A DNA stretch of 64,000 nt from Effusibacillus consociatus (GCF_042652925.1 NZ_JBHSHC010000014.1:62001-126000), one strand, 5' to 3'. Shown: positions 34,600 through 43,780, counted from the stretch's first letter. Made by a program: numbers and translations. Notes: generated by a model not told the origin, from the letters alone.

Positions 34600-36333
34600 A
34601 TGCAGCCATCCTTACCTTCGTCTCAACCTTCTGTCAGCCGCTGGACCGTCATCACGTCAGCTCCGTGGTTCGTCTATGTTTTGATATCGCCTTTATTTCT
34701 CGTTCTTCTCGGTTACGTCGTCTATCCGCTGCTGCAGACTTTTGTTGACAGTCTGAGAGCAGGGGATCAGATTACTTTCAAAAACTATGCAAAGTTTTTT
34801 GATTTAGCTCACACCGCCAATCTAGAGGCCTTGTTCACAAGTATTTATATCTCGATTCTGAGTGTCATTACATGTGGAATTGTGGGAGTCGCCATGGCTT
34901 TTCTCTTGGCCCGTTATGAGTTCCCTGGCCGGAAAATTCTGTCCGTTCTGGCAATGGTCCCAATGGCGCTTCCTCCATTGATTGGTGTGCTGTCCTTTAT
35001 GTTTCTGTACGGGGAAAGCGGTATTATTCCCCGTGCCCTAAAAGAGCTGTTTGGCTTGCAAGAGGTTCCGTTCTCTTTAAAAGGAGTCCCCGGCGTTCTG
35101 GCGGTACATACGTTCACCATGTACACCTATTTTTACATGACGGCTTCCGCCGCCATTGCAGGGCTTGACCCATCACTGGAAGAAGCGGCTTCCAACTTGG
35201 GAGCCAACCGTTGGCAGATATGGAGAAAAATCATCATTCCCATGCTGACGCCGGCAATCATTGCGTCATCGCTGCTGGTGTTTATGATTTCAATGGCATC
35301 GTACACCGCACCGTTAATTTTCGGGATCGAAAGAACCATGACGATGCAAATTTACTTATCCCGCACGAATGGCAATTTGGATATGGCGGCTGGACAGTCT
35401 ACGATTCTATCAATCGTATCGATTGCGTTTCTTTTTCTCATGCGATGGTATCAAGGCCGCCGCAATTATCAGAATCAAAGCAAAGGGGTCAGTGTACACC
35501 GGACCGAGGTGAATAATCCTGTTGGCCGTTATTTTGCAATGGTTCTCTCGGTTCTTGGAGTGACGGTTCTCTTACTCCCGATTCTGGTGTTGGTATTAAT
35601 TTCGTTCTCAAAGGATGCAACCTGGACCACTCAGATGTTGCCTCCTGAATATACAGCCGAACATTATATTAAGTTGTTTACCGACAAGAAGACATGGGAA
35701 CCGATTCGAAACAGTTTTGAGATGAGTTTTATCGCAACGGTTGGCAATATCGTCTTTGGTGTGGCGGCAGCCTATGCGATGGCTCGTATGAAATTTCGCG
35801 GCAAGTCGTTAATGGATGTAATGATTATGCTGCCTTGGGCACTCCCCGGGACAGTTGTGGGGATCAATTTGATCGCTGCTTTCAATCAACCCAGCGTTTT
35901 CAGTTTCAATCAGGTCCTGGTAGGCACTTTCTGGATCTTGCCGTTAGCCTATTTTGTGCGGCATTTGCCTTTGGTGTTTCGTTCAACTTCAGCAACCTTT
36001 GCACAAATGGACCCCTCCGTGGAGGAAGCGGCACGAAATCTTGGAGCTTCCTGGTGGTACAGTTTCCGCCGGGTGGTATTTCCAATGGCGCTTGGCGGAA
36101 TTCTCGCGGGTACTTTGCTTGCGCTTGTGCAAGGGATCGGGGAATTTGTCGCTTCGATCTTGTTGTTTACAGTGAACACGCGCCCTATCTCTGTTGAAAT
36201 CTTTCAACGGATGTATTCATTCGAGTTCGGGACAGCTTGTGCGTACGGGGTGCTTCAAATCTTCTTGATCATTGTGGTGTTGTTCTTGACCCGCAGAGTC
36301 ACCGGCGATAATGCGGGAAGTGCAGTTTCGTAA
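34600..36333 (+). CDS. ABC transporter permease, two fused membrane domains (FbpB type)
   Basis: A 577-residue integral membrane protein with two copies of the binding-protein-dependent permease domain. The EAA contact loops are EEAASNLGANRWQIWRKIIIP in the first half (around residue 195) and EEAARNLGASWWYSFRRVVFP in the second (around 475). A long linker near 290-310 separates the halves. One such polypeptide supplies the entire channel, as in iron(III) and aminoethylphosphonate importers. The start follows GGAGGGAGAC. A 121-bp gap without an evident gene separates it from the deacetylase. Confidence 0.93.
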   Translation: MQPSLPSSQPSVSRWTVITSAPWFVYVLISPLFLVLLGYVVYPLLQTFVDSLRAGDQITFKNYAKFFDLAHTANLEALFTSIYISILSVITCGIVGVAMAFLLARYEFPGRKILSVLAMVPMALPPLIGVLSFMFLYGESGIIPRALKELFGLQEVPFSLKGVPGVLAVHTFTMYTYFYMTASAAIAGLDPSLEEAASNLGANRWQIWRKIIIPMLTPAIIASSLLVFMISMASYTAPLIFGIERTMTMQIYLSRTNGNLDMAAGQSTILSIVSIAFLFLMRWYQGRRNYQNQSKGVSVHRTEVNNPVGRYFAMVLSVLGVTVLLLPILVLVLISFSKDATWTTQMLPPEYTAEHYIKLFTDKKTWEPIRNSFEMSFIATVGNIVFGVAAAYAMARMKFRGKSLMDVMIMLPWALPGTVVGINLIAAFNQPSVFSFNQVLVGTFWILPLAYFVRHLPLVFRSTSATFAQMDPSVEEAARNLGASWWYSFRRVVFPMALGGILAGTLLALVQGIGEFVASILLFTVNTRPISVEIFQRMYSFEFGTACAYGVLQIFLIIVVLFLTRRVTGDNAGSAVS

Positions 36334-36454
36334 GGTGGTTCATTGGGCAGTAATCCGGGTTCCACAATCCTGGGCAAAGAACCTGGTTTCACCGTGGACG
36401 GGGATGGATCCTTCTCGTTCGCAATATATGAAAGCTGCAAAGGGGGATTGAACA

Positions 36455-38989
36455 ATGAGGAAGAGGAAATGGCCTCTTCGAACAGCTCAAGCGGCTGCGG
36501 TGTTGGGCATGGTTGGCAGCTTTTTGCTGCCGTTACCGGCCCGGGAAGTTCAAGCGGAACGCGGAGTTGTCGATCTATGGAAGTCGATTAAACCACTTAC
36601 TACGGTCGCGAGTCTTATGAACACTGGGGCCCACCCGGATGACGAGCATAGTGCGCTTCTTGCGTACTCATCGCTCGGGTTGGGGGTTGCAACTTCCAGC
36701 GTGATTGCAAACCGGGGCGAAGGAGGGCAAAACGAAATTGGAAGCGAGCTTGGCAATGCGTTGGGAGTCATTCGATCTCGAGAATTGCAGGAAGCTTCTA
36801 AAATCACCAACGTCACCTTAGAGATGTTAAGCCAGGACATCGATGATCCGATCTTCGACTTCGGTTTCTCCAAGAGCCCGGAAGAGACACTGCAGAAATG
36901 GAATGAAAATGTTGCTTACGAACGATTGATTCGCAATATTCGCAAGCATCGACCGGATGTGCTGATTCCCGCTTTTTTAAACGAGCCCTCAACGCACGGA
37001 CACCACAGAGCGATTAACATACTGACTGTAAAAGCGTTTGAAGACGCGGCAAAACCTGATGTATTCCCGGAACATTTGAAGGAAGGATTAAAACCGTGGC
37101 AGGTTAAAAAATTGTATGTTCCTGCTAATAAAGACGCTTTCACTACCGCTGTACCGATCGGCACCTATGATGAAATTTACGGTGCTTCTTATGTACAGCT
37201 CGGGGAAGAATCCCGGTCTATGCACAAGAGCCAGGGAATGGGCCGTGACTATCACGAAGGCCCGCAAGACGGATTTTACAAACTGGAAAAGGCGGTTATC
37301 CCGGTTCCTGCAAAGGAAGGATCTTTGTTTGACGGGATCTCGTTTACATTCGAAGATCTCGCAAAAGAAGTTGAAACAAAAGGCAAGGACAATAAAGTCA
37401 CCAAGGATCTCCGTCAACTTCAAAAAGACGCAGATGAGATTGTCAATGCTTATCCCAGATTCAGAACTGTAGCGGAAAAAGTTCATCACATGCTGCAGGA
37501 TGTACGTGCCGCTGTCAAGGATGTGGAAGCCTCCTCACTCAGTGATCAGGACAAGGCGGATTTGCTATTCCGTTTGAATGCCAAATTGGATCAGTTAAAT
37601 CGTGCGAGTGCGGAAAGCAATTCGGTTGTTGTAAAAGTGATTCCGGACACCGGTGAACTGGTACGCGGCCAAACAGCGAAAGTGACCGTACGGGTGTTTA
37701 ACGGCGGTCAGGTGGATCTGAAGAATCTATCCGTTAAGCTAAACCTTCCATCCGGATGGCAAGCAGCAGCAAAAGGGGCCACCTCTTTCAAGCAGCTGGG
37801 CTACAACCAGACCGGGATTGTCGAATATGACGTAACTGTTCCGGCTAATGCCGACGGCTTCCATCCCTATCGGGCTCCTGTTGTGAGCGCAGCAGTTGAG
37901 TATTCCGCATTTGATGTACCGGCGAATGTTACCGTGTCTCCGAAAAATACGGTTGCCGTACTTCCGGAATTCTCCGTCTCCTTGAGTCCGAATGCGACTG
38001 TTCTCAACACTTTAAAATCGGATGAACCGATTCCGGTAACGGTTGGTGTACGGAACTATACTCCGGGTGCTGCCCAAACCACCGTGTCTCTGGAAGTACC
38101 TGAAGGCTGGAATGTGGAACCCAAGCAGGCAGCAGTGAGCTTCTCCCAGAAGGGGGAAACAAAGTCCGCCTCATTCACAGTGAAGGCTCCGGCCGGTACG
38201 TCAAACGGAAAGTACCAGGTGAAGGCAAAAGCGGTGAGAGGATCGGTAACAAGCAATCAATCAGTTCAAGTGATAGAGTATCCCCATATTGGGCGAACCT
38301 ATCTTGTTTCACCGTCTGTGCTAAACATTCAGGCGTTTGATCTGGGCATCCCCTCCGAATTGAAAGTCGGGTACGTATCCAGCGGATTTGACAATATTGA
38401 TCAATATCTTCGTCAAGTCGGAGTAAACGTAACCAATCTCGATGCAAATGAAGTACAGTTTGGAGACCTTTCCAAATATAACACCATTGTGCTTGGGATT
38501 CGGGCATATGGATTCCGACCCGATCTATTGGCAAGCAGCAACCGTTTGCTGGAATATGTGAAAAACGGCGGGAACCTGGTGGTGCAATACCACAAGCCGG
38601 AAGATAAATGGAAACCGGAGTTGGCCCCGTATCCGATCAAGATCGGAACTCCTTTGATTCAGTGGCGGGTAACGGATGAAAACTCAAAAGTCACCATGCT
38701 TGCACCTGACCATCCCATTTTTAATACGCCGAACAAGATTACTGAGCAAGACTGGGCTAATTGGGTTCAGGACCGTTCAGCCTACAACCCGGCTGAATGG
38801 GGGAAAGAGTATGTCGCCCTCATTTCGAACGGGGATCCTGGTGAAAAAGAATTTACGGGTACATTCCTGACCGCCAACTATGGAAAAGGCACCTATACGT
38901 ACAGCAGTCTTGCTTGGTACCGTCAAATTCCGAGTCTGGTACCCGGTTCGTTCCGTTTATTTGTCAATATGATCAGTCTGCATCAATAA
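36455..38989 (+). CDS. secreted multidomain PIG-L (LmbE-like) deacetylase
   Basis: Predicted extracellular zinc-dependent N-acetylglucosaminyl-type deacetylase, 844 residues. A Sec signal peptide covers about 1-35 (KRK start, hydrophobic core, PAREVQA cleavage region). The PIG-L domain (about 45-345) has the metal motif AHPDDE at 59-64 and the second motif THGHHR at 180-185. Residues about 390-590 look like two beta-sandwich (CARDB/NEW3-like) repeats, each ending in PSGWQ- or PEGWN-type strands. The C-terminal 225 residues resemble a class I amidotransferase/ThuA-like fold (YNTIVLGIRAYGF, YVKNGGNLVVQYHK, PDHPIFNTPNKI). It lies in the ROK-controlled cluster with an importer and a sugar kinase, so it may unmask an N-acyl sugar outside the cell before uptake. 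Confidence 0.87.
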   Translation: MRKRKWPLRTAQAAAVLGMVGSFLLPLPAREVQAERGVVDLWKSIKPLTTVASLMNTGAHPDDEHSALLAYSSLGLGVATSSVIANRGEGGQNEIGSELGNALGVIRSRELQEASKITNVTLEMLSQDIDDPIFDFGFSKSPEETLQKWNENVAYERLIRNIRKHRPDVLIPAFLNEPSTHGHHRAINILTVKAFEDAAKPDVFPEHLKEGLKPWQVKKLYVPANKDAFTTAVPIGTYDEIYGASYVQLGEESRSMHKSQGMGRDYHEGPQDGFYKLEKAVIPVPAKEGSLFDGISFTFEDLAKEVETKGKDNKVTKDLRQLQKDADEIVNAYPRFRTVAEKVHHMLQDVRAAVKDVEASSLSDQDKADLLFRLNAKLDQLNRASAESNSVVVKVIPDTGELVRGQTAKVTVRVFNGGQVDLKNLSVKLNLPSGWQAAAKGATSFKQLGYNQTGIVEYDVTVPANADGFHPYRAPVVSAAVEYSAFDVPANVTVSPKNTVAVLPEFSVSLSPNATVLNTLKSDEPIPVTVGVRNYTPGAAQTTVSLEVPEGWNVEPKQAAVSFSQKGETKSASFTVKAPAGTSNGKYQVKAKAVRGSVTSNQSVQVIEYPHIGRTYLVSPSVLNIQAFDLGIPSELKVGYVSSGFDNIDQYLRQVGVNVTNLDANEVQFGDLSKYNTIVLGIRAYGFRPDLLASSNRLLEYVKNGGNLVVQYHKPEDKWKPELAPYPIKIGTPLIQWRVTDENSKVTMLAPDHPIFNTPNKITEQDWANWVQDRSAYNPAEWGKEYVALISNGDPGEKEFTGTFLTANYGKGTYTYSSLAWYRQIPSLVPGSFRLFVNMISLHQ

Positions 38990-38993
38990 CGAT

Positions 38994-39050
38994 CAGGGGA
39001 GGGGCCCTCCCCTCCCAAAAATAAAGTTGCTTAGCGGCTGTTGCCGCTTA
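38994..39050 (+). terminator. two consecutive stem-loops between the deacetylase and creatininase-like genes
   Basis: First GGGGAGGGG / CCCTCCCC (about 38997-39015), then AGCGGC / GCCGCT at 39033-39048, the latter directly against the GGGAGG ribosome site of the next gene. Neither has a T run. They may stabilise the long upstream message or limit translation of the next gene. Confidence 0.45.
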
Positions 39051-39063
39051 GGGAGGAATTCGC

Positions 39064-39813
39064 TTGGGTTCGGAAATACACATCCAAAGCGTCCAGGGAC
39101 GGGATTTTAAAAAAGTGGTGGATTCGGCCGATTTTGCGGTCCTGCCTCTAGGAAGTATCGAATACCACGGTCCTCATGCTCCATATGGCACGGACTTCAT
39201 TTTAGCTGAGAGTTTCAGCAGGCTCCTTCAGGGGAATTTTCAAGCAGTTGTATATCCGGCGATTCCCTATTCCGCCTGTCCGGGGAAGACCCAGCACTAT
39301 CCGGGAACGATCTCGATTTCTCCACCGGTTTTTACCGAATATTTGTGTGAGGTTGTGCAGGGGATCTGTCGTTCCGGGTTTTCTCGAATCGTACTTCTCA
39401 ATGCACACGATGCCAACATGGGTATTGCCCGGACAGCAGCGGAATGGGTAACCGGTCAGTTTGATCCCTGCAGTATTTTACTGGTCAACTGGTGGCAGAT
39501 GGTTTCCCCCGAGACATCGAACAGCTGGGGAGTTTTTACGGGAAGTGGCCGTGGCCATGGAGGGCCTTATGAAATATCCGCTGTACAGGCGCTGTGCCCG
39601 GAGGCGGTAAATGTGACGGGCGATGAAGAAGAATTTGAAACTCCTCCCTCATTTTCCAATCTTCCGTATGTTGTAGTGGAGCGTTCACCTAAGGCCTGGG
39701 ACGGTTATACGGGGCGAATCGGAGAAACTTCGTTCCACACCGGAAAAAGAATTGTGGAAGAAGCATCTCAAAATCTGTCAAAGCTGCTGCAAGATTGGTT
39801 GGCAAATCCATAA
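39064..39813 (+). CDS. creatininase-family amidohydrolase
   Basis: Predicted metal-dependent hydrolase of the creatininase/FAPy-deformylase superfamily, 249 residues. Metal-binding motifs are LPLGSIEYHGPHAPYGTD near residue 26, LNAHDANMG (usually NxHGGN) and GRGHGGPYEIS (usually HAGxxET). The variations suggest a subgroup distinct from creatininase itself. The TTG start at 39064 follows GGGAGG. Members open cyclic or linear amides, for example creatinine, formamidopyrimidines or a mycofactocin precursor. Here the neighbours (PIG-L deacetylase, lyase, sugar kinase) point to an amide bond in the imported compound. Confidence 0.85.
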   Translation: MGSEIHIQSVQGRDFKKVVDSADFAVLPLGSIEYHGPHAPYGTDFILAESFSRLLQGNFQAVVYPAIPYSACPGKTQHYPGTISISPPVFTEYLCEVVQGICRSGFSRIVLLNAHDANMGIARTAAEWVTGQFDPCSILLVNWWQMVSPETSNSWGVFTGSGRGHGGPYEISAVQALCPEAVNVTGDEEEFETPPSFSNLPYVVVERSPKAWDGYTGRIGETSFHTGKRIVEEASQNLSKLLQDWLANP

Positions 39814-39836
39814 TTTCGAAAAGGGATGAGAGAACT

Positions 39837-41348
39837 ATGGTTGACCGTGATACGATTTTTGCACGTGAAGGACACCAATTTCCGGGTGCCACCTATACGG
39901 AAGTTGTACTCAGACCTGCTTACGAGGAAGCAAAGCACCACTTGTTTCAACCAATGATGGCCATCAATGCTGCCCATCTGATCATGTTGGCCGAACAGCG
40001 GCTTGTATCGCAGCCGGATGCGAACAAAATCATGAAGGCAATTGTGGAATTGGATAAGGAGTCAATCCGCAGCGGTTCTTACACCGGAGAATTTGAAGAC
40101 CTGTTCTTCCAGGTTGAGCATTTGCTGCTGCAATCTGTCGGGGACATTGCGGGGAACCTGCACTTGGCAAGAAGCCGCAATGACATGGGGGTGGCCATGT
40201 ATCGAATGACATTGCGGGAAAAATTGCTAACTGCCATCCGGTCATTGGTAACTTTACAAGAGGCACTTTTGTCAGTTGCGGAAGAACACACGGATACAAT
40301 CATGCTTGGCTATACCCACACACAACAGGCACAACCGACAACACTTTCCCACTATCTGATGGCAGTGGTGGATTCCTTATCGCGGGATGTCGTTCGATTG
40401 CAAGCCGCTTTTCAAACCTGCAACCGGAGTTCGCTTGGGGCGGCTGCACTTACTACCTCCGGTTTCCCGATTGATCGGAAGCGGGTGGCGGAACTGCTGG
40501 CGTTCGAGGGGTTGGTTGAAAACTCTTACGATGCGATAGGCGGGGCTGATTATCTGGGGGAAATCGCCACTGCACTGCAATTATCGTTTCTTGGTTTGGG
40601 GCGGTTTGTTCAAGATCTCCTTCTCTGGTCCACACAAGAATTTGGGGCTATTGTCGTGGCAGATCCCTACGTGCAAATCAGTTCTATCATGCCGCAAAAA
40701 CGAAACCCAGTGTCATTTGAGCATATTCGATCCCTTTGTTCAAGCGGTGTAGGGAATACGGCGACGGTCCTTACGATGCTCCACAATACTCCTTTTGGTG
40801 ATATTGTGGATACGGAGGACGATATGCAGCCCTATTTGTGGAAGAGCCTGGATTTAGCCGATCAATTGTACCGTCTGCTGGCTGTTGTCATCCGGACAGC
40901 TGAAATTAACAAAGAATTGCTTTTAAAACGAGCTAAGGCCAGCTTTGCGACAATCACCGAATTGGCCGACACGTTGGTTCGGGAATATAATCTTTCGTTC
41001 AGGACGTCACACTCAATCGTGAGCCGTACCGTAAGGCTGGCGTTGGCAAAAGGTCTGGCTGCGAATGAGATCACACCTCAACTGGTAGATGAGGCTGCCG
41101 TTCACGTACTCGGCGGTGCATTGGGAGTCAGGGAAGAAATGATTGCAAAAGCGCTTGATCCCGTTCATTTCGTATCCATTCGATCCCTTCCCGGTGGACC
41201 TGCACCTGCGGAGATCATGAGAATGATCGGGGATCGGCAAACTGCCTGGAGAAAAACCGTTACCTGGTTGGGCGATCAAGGAGAGAAGATTCAGCAAGCC
41301 TTAAGGAACTTGGATGAGACAGCAAAGAAATGGGGCGAGCAGGCATGA
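39837..41348 (+). CDS. argininosuccinate-lyase-like fumarase/aspartase superfamily enzyme
   Basis: A 503-residue C-N (or C-O) lyase that releases fumarate-type products. The superfamily signature is SSIMPQKRNPVSFEH, with LARSRNDMGVAMYRM and GYTHTQQAQPTTLSH matching the other two conserved regions of ArgH-like proteins. It is longer than normal ArgH (about 460), is not beside argG, and sits in a sugar/amide catabolic cluster. It therefore probably acts on a different aspartyl- or succinyl-linked substrate. The ATG at 39837 follows AAAAGGGATGAG. Its last bases overlap the kinase start (ATGA). True argininosuccinate lyase is possible but less likely. Confidence 0.85.
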   Translation: MVDRDTIFAREGHQFPGATYTEVVLRPAYEEAKHHLFQPMMAINAAHLIMLAEQRLVSQPDANKIMKAIVELDKESIRSGSYTGEFEDLFFQVEHLLLQSVGDIAGNLHLARSRNDMGVAMYRMTLREKLLTAIRSLVTLQEALLSVAEEHTDTIMLGYTHTQQAQPTTLSHYLMAVVDSLSRDVVRLQAAFQTCNRSSLGAAALTTSGFPIDRKRVAELLAFEGLVENSYDAIGGADYLGEIATALQLSFLGLGRFVQDLLLWSTQEFGAIVVADPYVQISSIMPQKRNPVSFEHIRSLCSSGVGNTATVLTMLHNTPFGDIVDTEDDMQPYLWKSLDLADQLYRLLAVVIRTAEINKELLLKRAKASFATITELADTLVREYNLSFRTSHSIVSRTVRLALAKGLAANEITPQLVDEAAVHVLGGALGVREEMIAKALDPVHFVSIRSLPGGPAPAEIMRMIGDRQTAWRKTVTWLGDQGEKIQQALRNLDETAKKWGEQA

Positions 41349-42340
41349 AACACATCCCGGTTTTGGCGGTTGACGCGGGGGCAACGAACTGCCGAGCGGT
41401 GATTTGCGATGAACAGGGTAAAGTACTGGGCTATAGGCAGGGAGGCGCTTGCAACCATCAAAACATCGGGGCAGACAGTACGGGTACCGCATTACTCTCA
41501 GTCTTGTCATCACTCGTTCCACGGGATCAGTATCCTCTGCATGTAAAAACCGCCGTTTTTGGTATGGCCGGTCTGGACACGGATCAGGATCGGGCCATTC
41601 TGGAAACTGTAGTCCGGGAAGCACTAAAACAGTCAGGTATTCTAGCAGAGCAGGTATTGCTGGACAACGACGGGATTATGACTCTGTTGGGGGCAGTCAG
41701 AGGTGAAACCGGAGTTCTGGTGGTATGCGGAACCGGATCGATTGCATGCGGCATCACTCGAGATGGAAAACGGGCCCGGGCAGGCGGCTGGGGGCACCGG
41801 ATCGGCGACGAAGGCAGCGGATATGCGATCGGGAAGGCCGCTCTGGTACATGTCCTGCAATCGTATGACGGAAGAGAGAAAATCTCAAAAATTTCAGATT
41901 CTGTTCTTCAAGAGTTGTCATTATCGAATCCGGAAGAGCTCATGGCGTGGGTATACAGCTCGGAATATTCGATTGATCGAGTGGCCGCATTAACTTCAGT
42001 TATCAGTGAGCTTGGAGAAGAAGGTGATTGGAAAGCCCGGAGCATTCTCCAGGAGGCCGGCCGCGAATTGGCAAAAATGGCCCTAGCGGTGATCGAAAAT
42101 CTTCATTTGCGGCAAGTCGGATTTGACATGGTTCTTTCAGGCGGTGTGCTGCGCCAAAGCCGAGTGGTGCGAGAGCAGTTGATTGAAACCGTTCGCCAAA
42201 ATTGTCCTGCCGTGCGAATCGTGACTCCGAGGTATGAACCGATTTGCGGAGTTGTTCTGAGCGGTCTTAGAGCGCTGAACATCGATCAGCCAAAAATTCT
42301 GGATCGGCTTTCACAGGAATTGTCTCTTTTTGGATCGTGA
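41345..42340 (+). CDS. BadF/BadG-type ATPase, N-acetylglucosamine-kinase-like
   Basis: Predicted cytoplasmic sugar kinase of the ASKHA fold, 331 residues. Phosphate-1 motif VDAGATNCRAVICDEQG, phosphate-2 VCGTGSIACGI, GGWGHRIGDEGSGYAIG typical of eukaryotic-type GlcNAc kinases, and the adenosine motif MVLSGGVLRQS. The start ATG at 41345 overlaps the lyase stop by four bases and follows GGCGAGCAGG. It would trap an imported amino sugar as its phosphate, which fits the ROK repressor and PIG-L deacetylase nearby. Activation of a CoA-ester dehydratase, the other BadF role, is unlikely because no dehydratase is near. Confidence 0.88.
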   Translation: MKHIPVLAVDAGATNCRAVICDEQGKVLGYRQGGACNHQNIGADSTGTALLSVLSSLVPRDQYPLHVKTAVFGMAGLDTDQDRAILETVVREALKQSGILAEQVLLDNDGIMTLLGAVRGETGVLVVCGTGSIACGITRDGKRARAGGWGHRIGDEGSGYAIGKAALVHVLQSYDGREKISKISDSVLQELSLSNPEELMAWVYSSEYSIDRVAALTSVISELGEEGDWKARSILQEAGRELAKMALAVIENLHLRQVGFDMVLSGGVLRQSRVVREQLIETVRQNCPAVRIVTPRYEPICGVVLSGLRALNIDQPKILDRLSQELSLFGS

Positions 42341-42369
42341 TTCATAGAATGGATCTGGAGGGGAATCGG

Positions 42370-42783
42370 TTGTTTCAAACTCATGGGTTAAATCATATTA
42401 CGATTTTCGTGAAGGATTTGGAAAGATCCTTACGGTTTTATACCAAGATCTTACGAATGGCAGTTGTTCGGAAGGGGCCGGATTATGCTTATCTGGAATC
42501 CGGTGCGACCTGGTTTTGTAGTTCCCAAAAGCCGTCTGATCAGGAAGTATCCGGACAGATGGGGGTCAACCATATTGCACTCACCGTCACTCCCGAAGAT
42601 TTTGAAAAAGCGGTCCAACACTTACGAGACAATGATGTTCCCATAGTGAGAGAGCCGGTTCTGCGAGGGGTTGGATTAACTGTCAATTTTCTTGATCCTG
42701 ACGGATTGGAGTGGGAATTCCACACCTCGAATTTGCTGGAAAGAATGACTGTGATCGAGGAAATGGAACGGGCAAAACCATAA
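42370..42783 (+). CDS. VOC-family metalloenzyme (glyoxalase / FosA-FosB-like)
   Basis: A 137-residue vicinal-oxygen-chelate protein with two beta-alpha-beta-beta-beta modules. Likely metal ligands are the His in LNHITIFVKDLERSLRFY, the His in VNHIALTV and the Glu in GLEWEFH. YLESGATWFCSSQ and VNFLDPDG look most like fosfomycin thiol transferases, but resistance function is not implied; ring-opening dioxygenases and glyoxalases share the same outline. The TTG at 42370 follows GGAGGGG; an in-frame GTG at 42337 overlapping the kinase gene lacks a ribosome site. Position suggests a step in the cluster's pathway or detoxification of an intermediate. Confidence 0.8.
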   Translation: MFQTHGLNHITIFVKDLERSLRFYTKILRMAVVRKGPDYAYLESGATWFCSSQKPSDQEVSGQMGVNHIALTVTPEDFEKAVQHLRDNDVPIVREPVLRGVGLTVNFLDPDGLEWEFHTSNLLERMTVIEEMERAKP

Positions 42784-42821
42784 AGACAGGTGGCGGATCC
42801 AATCCGCGAGGAGAAGGAAAC

Positions 42822-43766
42822 ATGCCGAATATCTGGACTCATTTGATTTTTGGGCAGGAATTGCTCCGAAATATCGGCCAAAGAGAACTGCTAACAAAGG
42901 ACACGAGTAATCTGTTTCATCTCGGATGCCAGGGGCCCGATTTTTTGTTCTATCATAACTTCCTGCCTTGGAAAAAGGATCGCAGAGTAAACCGTCTTGG
43001 TGAAGCAATTCACCATGAACATTGCGGGCCTTTCCTTGTCGAGATGGTACGGGATCTGCAGGGGCGGCCGATTCCCGATGCGGCCGTAATTTACGTACTG
43101 GGATTTCTCACCCATCATGTGCTTGACCGCAATATGCATCCGTATATCCATTATAAATCCGGCTATGTGAAGTGGAATCATCAACGATTCGAAGTCATCC
43201 TGGATACCTTAACAGCCAAGAAGTTCTTGGGTATTGAGACCTGGAAAACCCCGGTTTGGAAGCAGTTCGATGTCGGGAATCATTTGCCTCCTGACATCGT
43301 GAATATGTTTCAACGGATAGCAGGAAAGTATTTTCCGGAACTGGCGAGTCGGATCGAGGCCAAGGATTGGAACGACGCTTATCGGGACATGGTACGTGCA
43401 CAACGATTTTTTCATGATCCGACCGGCCTCAAGCGATTGCTTACATTCGGCAGAATCGAGCCGCTCGTGTATAAGCGAAAGAACTCCAATCGGGACTATC
43501 TGAACGAAGCACACGAAATGTGGAACCACCCGGGAATTCTCGAAGAGACTTCTACAGAAAGTTTTTGGGATCTGTGGGAAAAAGCTCTCTCCGACGGAGA
43601 GGCCGTAATAAGGGAGACAATTTCCTTTCTTACGGTGTCCGGAGAGTCAGACGCAGGCGTCAATCATGATTCCGGTTTAATTGAAAAAATAGGCAATGTC
43701 TCCTATGACACCGGAAAACCCTGCAGCAACCGTTTGGAGCTGCGATACGCCAAACCGATAATCTAA
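42822..43766 (+). CDS. zinc-dependent phospholipase-C-like protein
   Basis: A 314-residue protein of the zinc-dependent phospholipase C family. It starts MPNIWTHLIFGQELL and shows the family's histidine/aspartate pattern: LFHLGCQGPDFLFYHNFLPW, GEAIHHEHCGPF, LGFLTHHVLDRNMHPYIHYKSG. No signal peptide is visible, so it is probably cytoplasmic, unlike secreted clostridial alpha-toxin relatives. The start follows GAGGAGAAGG. It is the last gene of the co-directional cluster and converges on the MFS gene 14 bp away. Function unknown; a phosphoester or phospholipid hydrolase role is inference. Confidence 0.82.
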   Translation: MPNIWTHLIFGQELLRNIGQRELLTKDTSNLFHLGCQGPDFLFYHNFLPWKKDRRVNRLGEAIHHEHCGPFLVEMVRDLQGRPIPDAAVIYVLGFLTHHVLDRNMHPYIHYKSGYVKWNHQRFEVILDTLTAKKFLGIETWKTPVWKQFDVGNHLPPDIVNMFQRIAGKYFPELASRIEAKDWNDAYRDMVRAQRFFHDPTGLKRLLTFGRIEPLVYKRKNSNRDYLNEAHEMWNHPGILEETSTESFWDLWEKALSDGEAVIRETISFLTVSGESDAGVNHDSGLIEKIGNVSYDTGKPCSNRLELRYAKPII

Positions 43767-43780
43767 AAATCATGCCCCTC

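Noticed and set aside
36343..36591. Short plus frame before and overlapping the PIG-L gene
   Set aside because: Runs into the signal-peptide region of the deacetylase in another frame and lacks a ribosome site and domain.
42370..42783. Calling the VOC protein a fosfomycin-resistance enzyme
   Set aside because: Overall pattern is FosA/FosB-like, but the full set of fosfomycin-contact residues is not evident and the operon context is catabolic.
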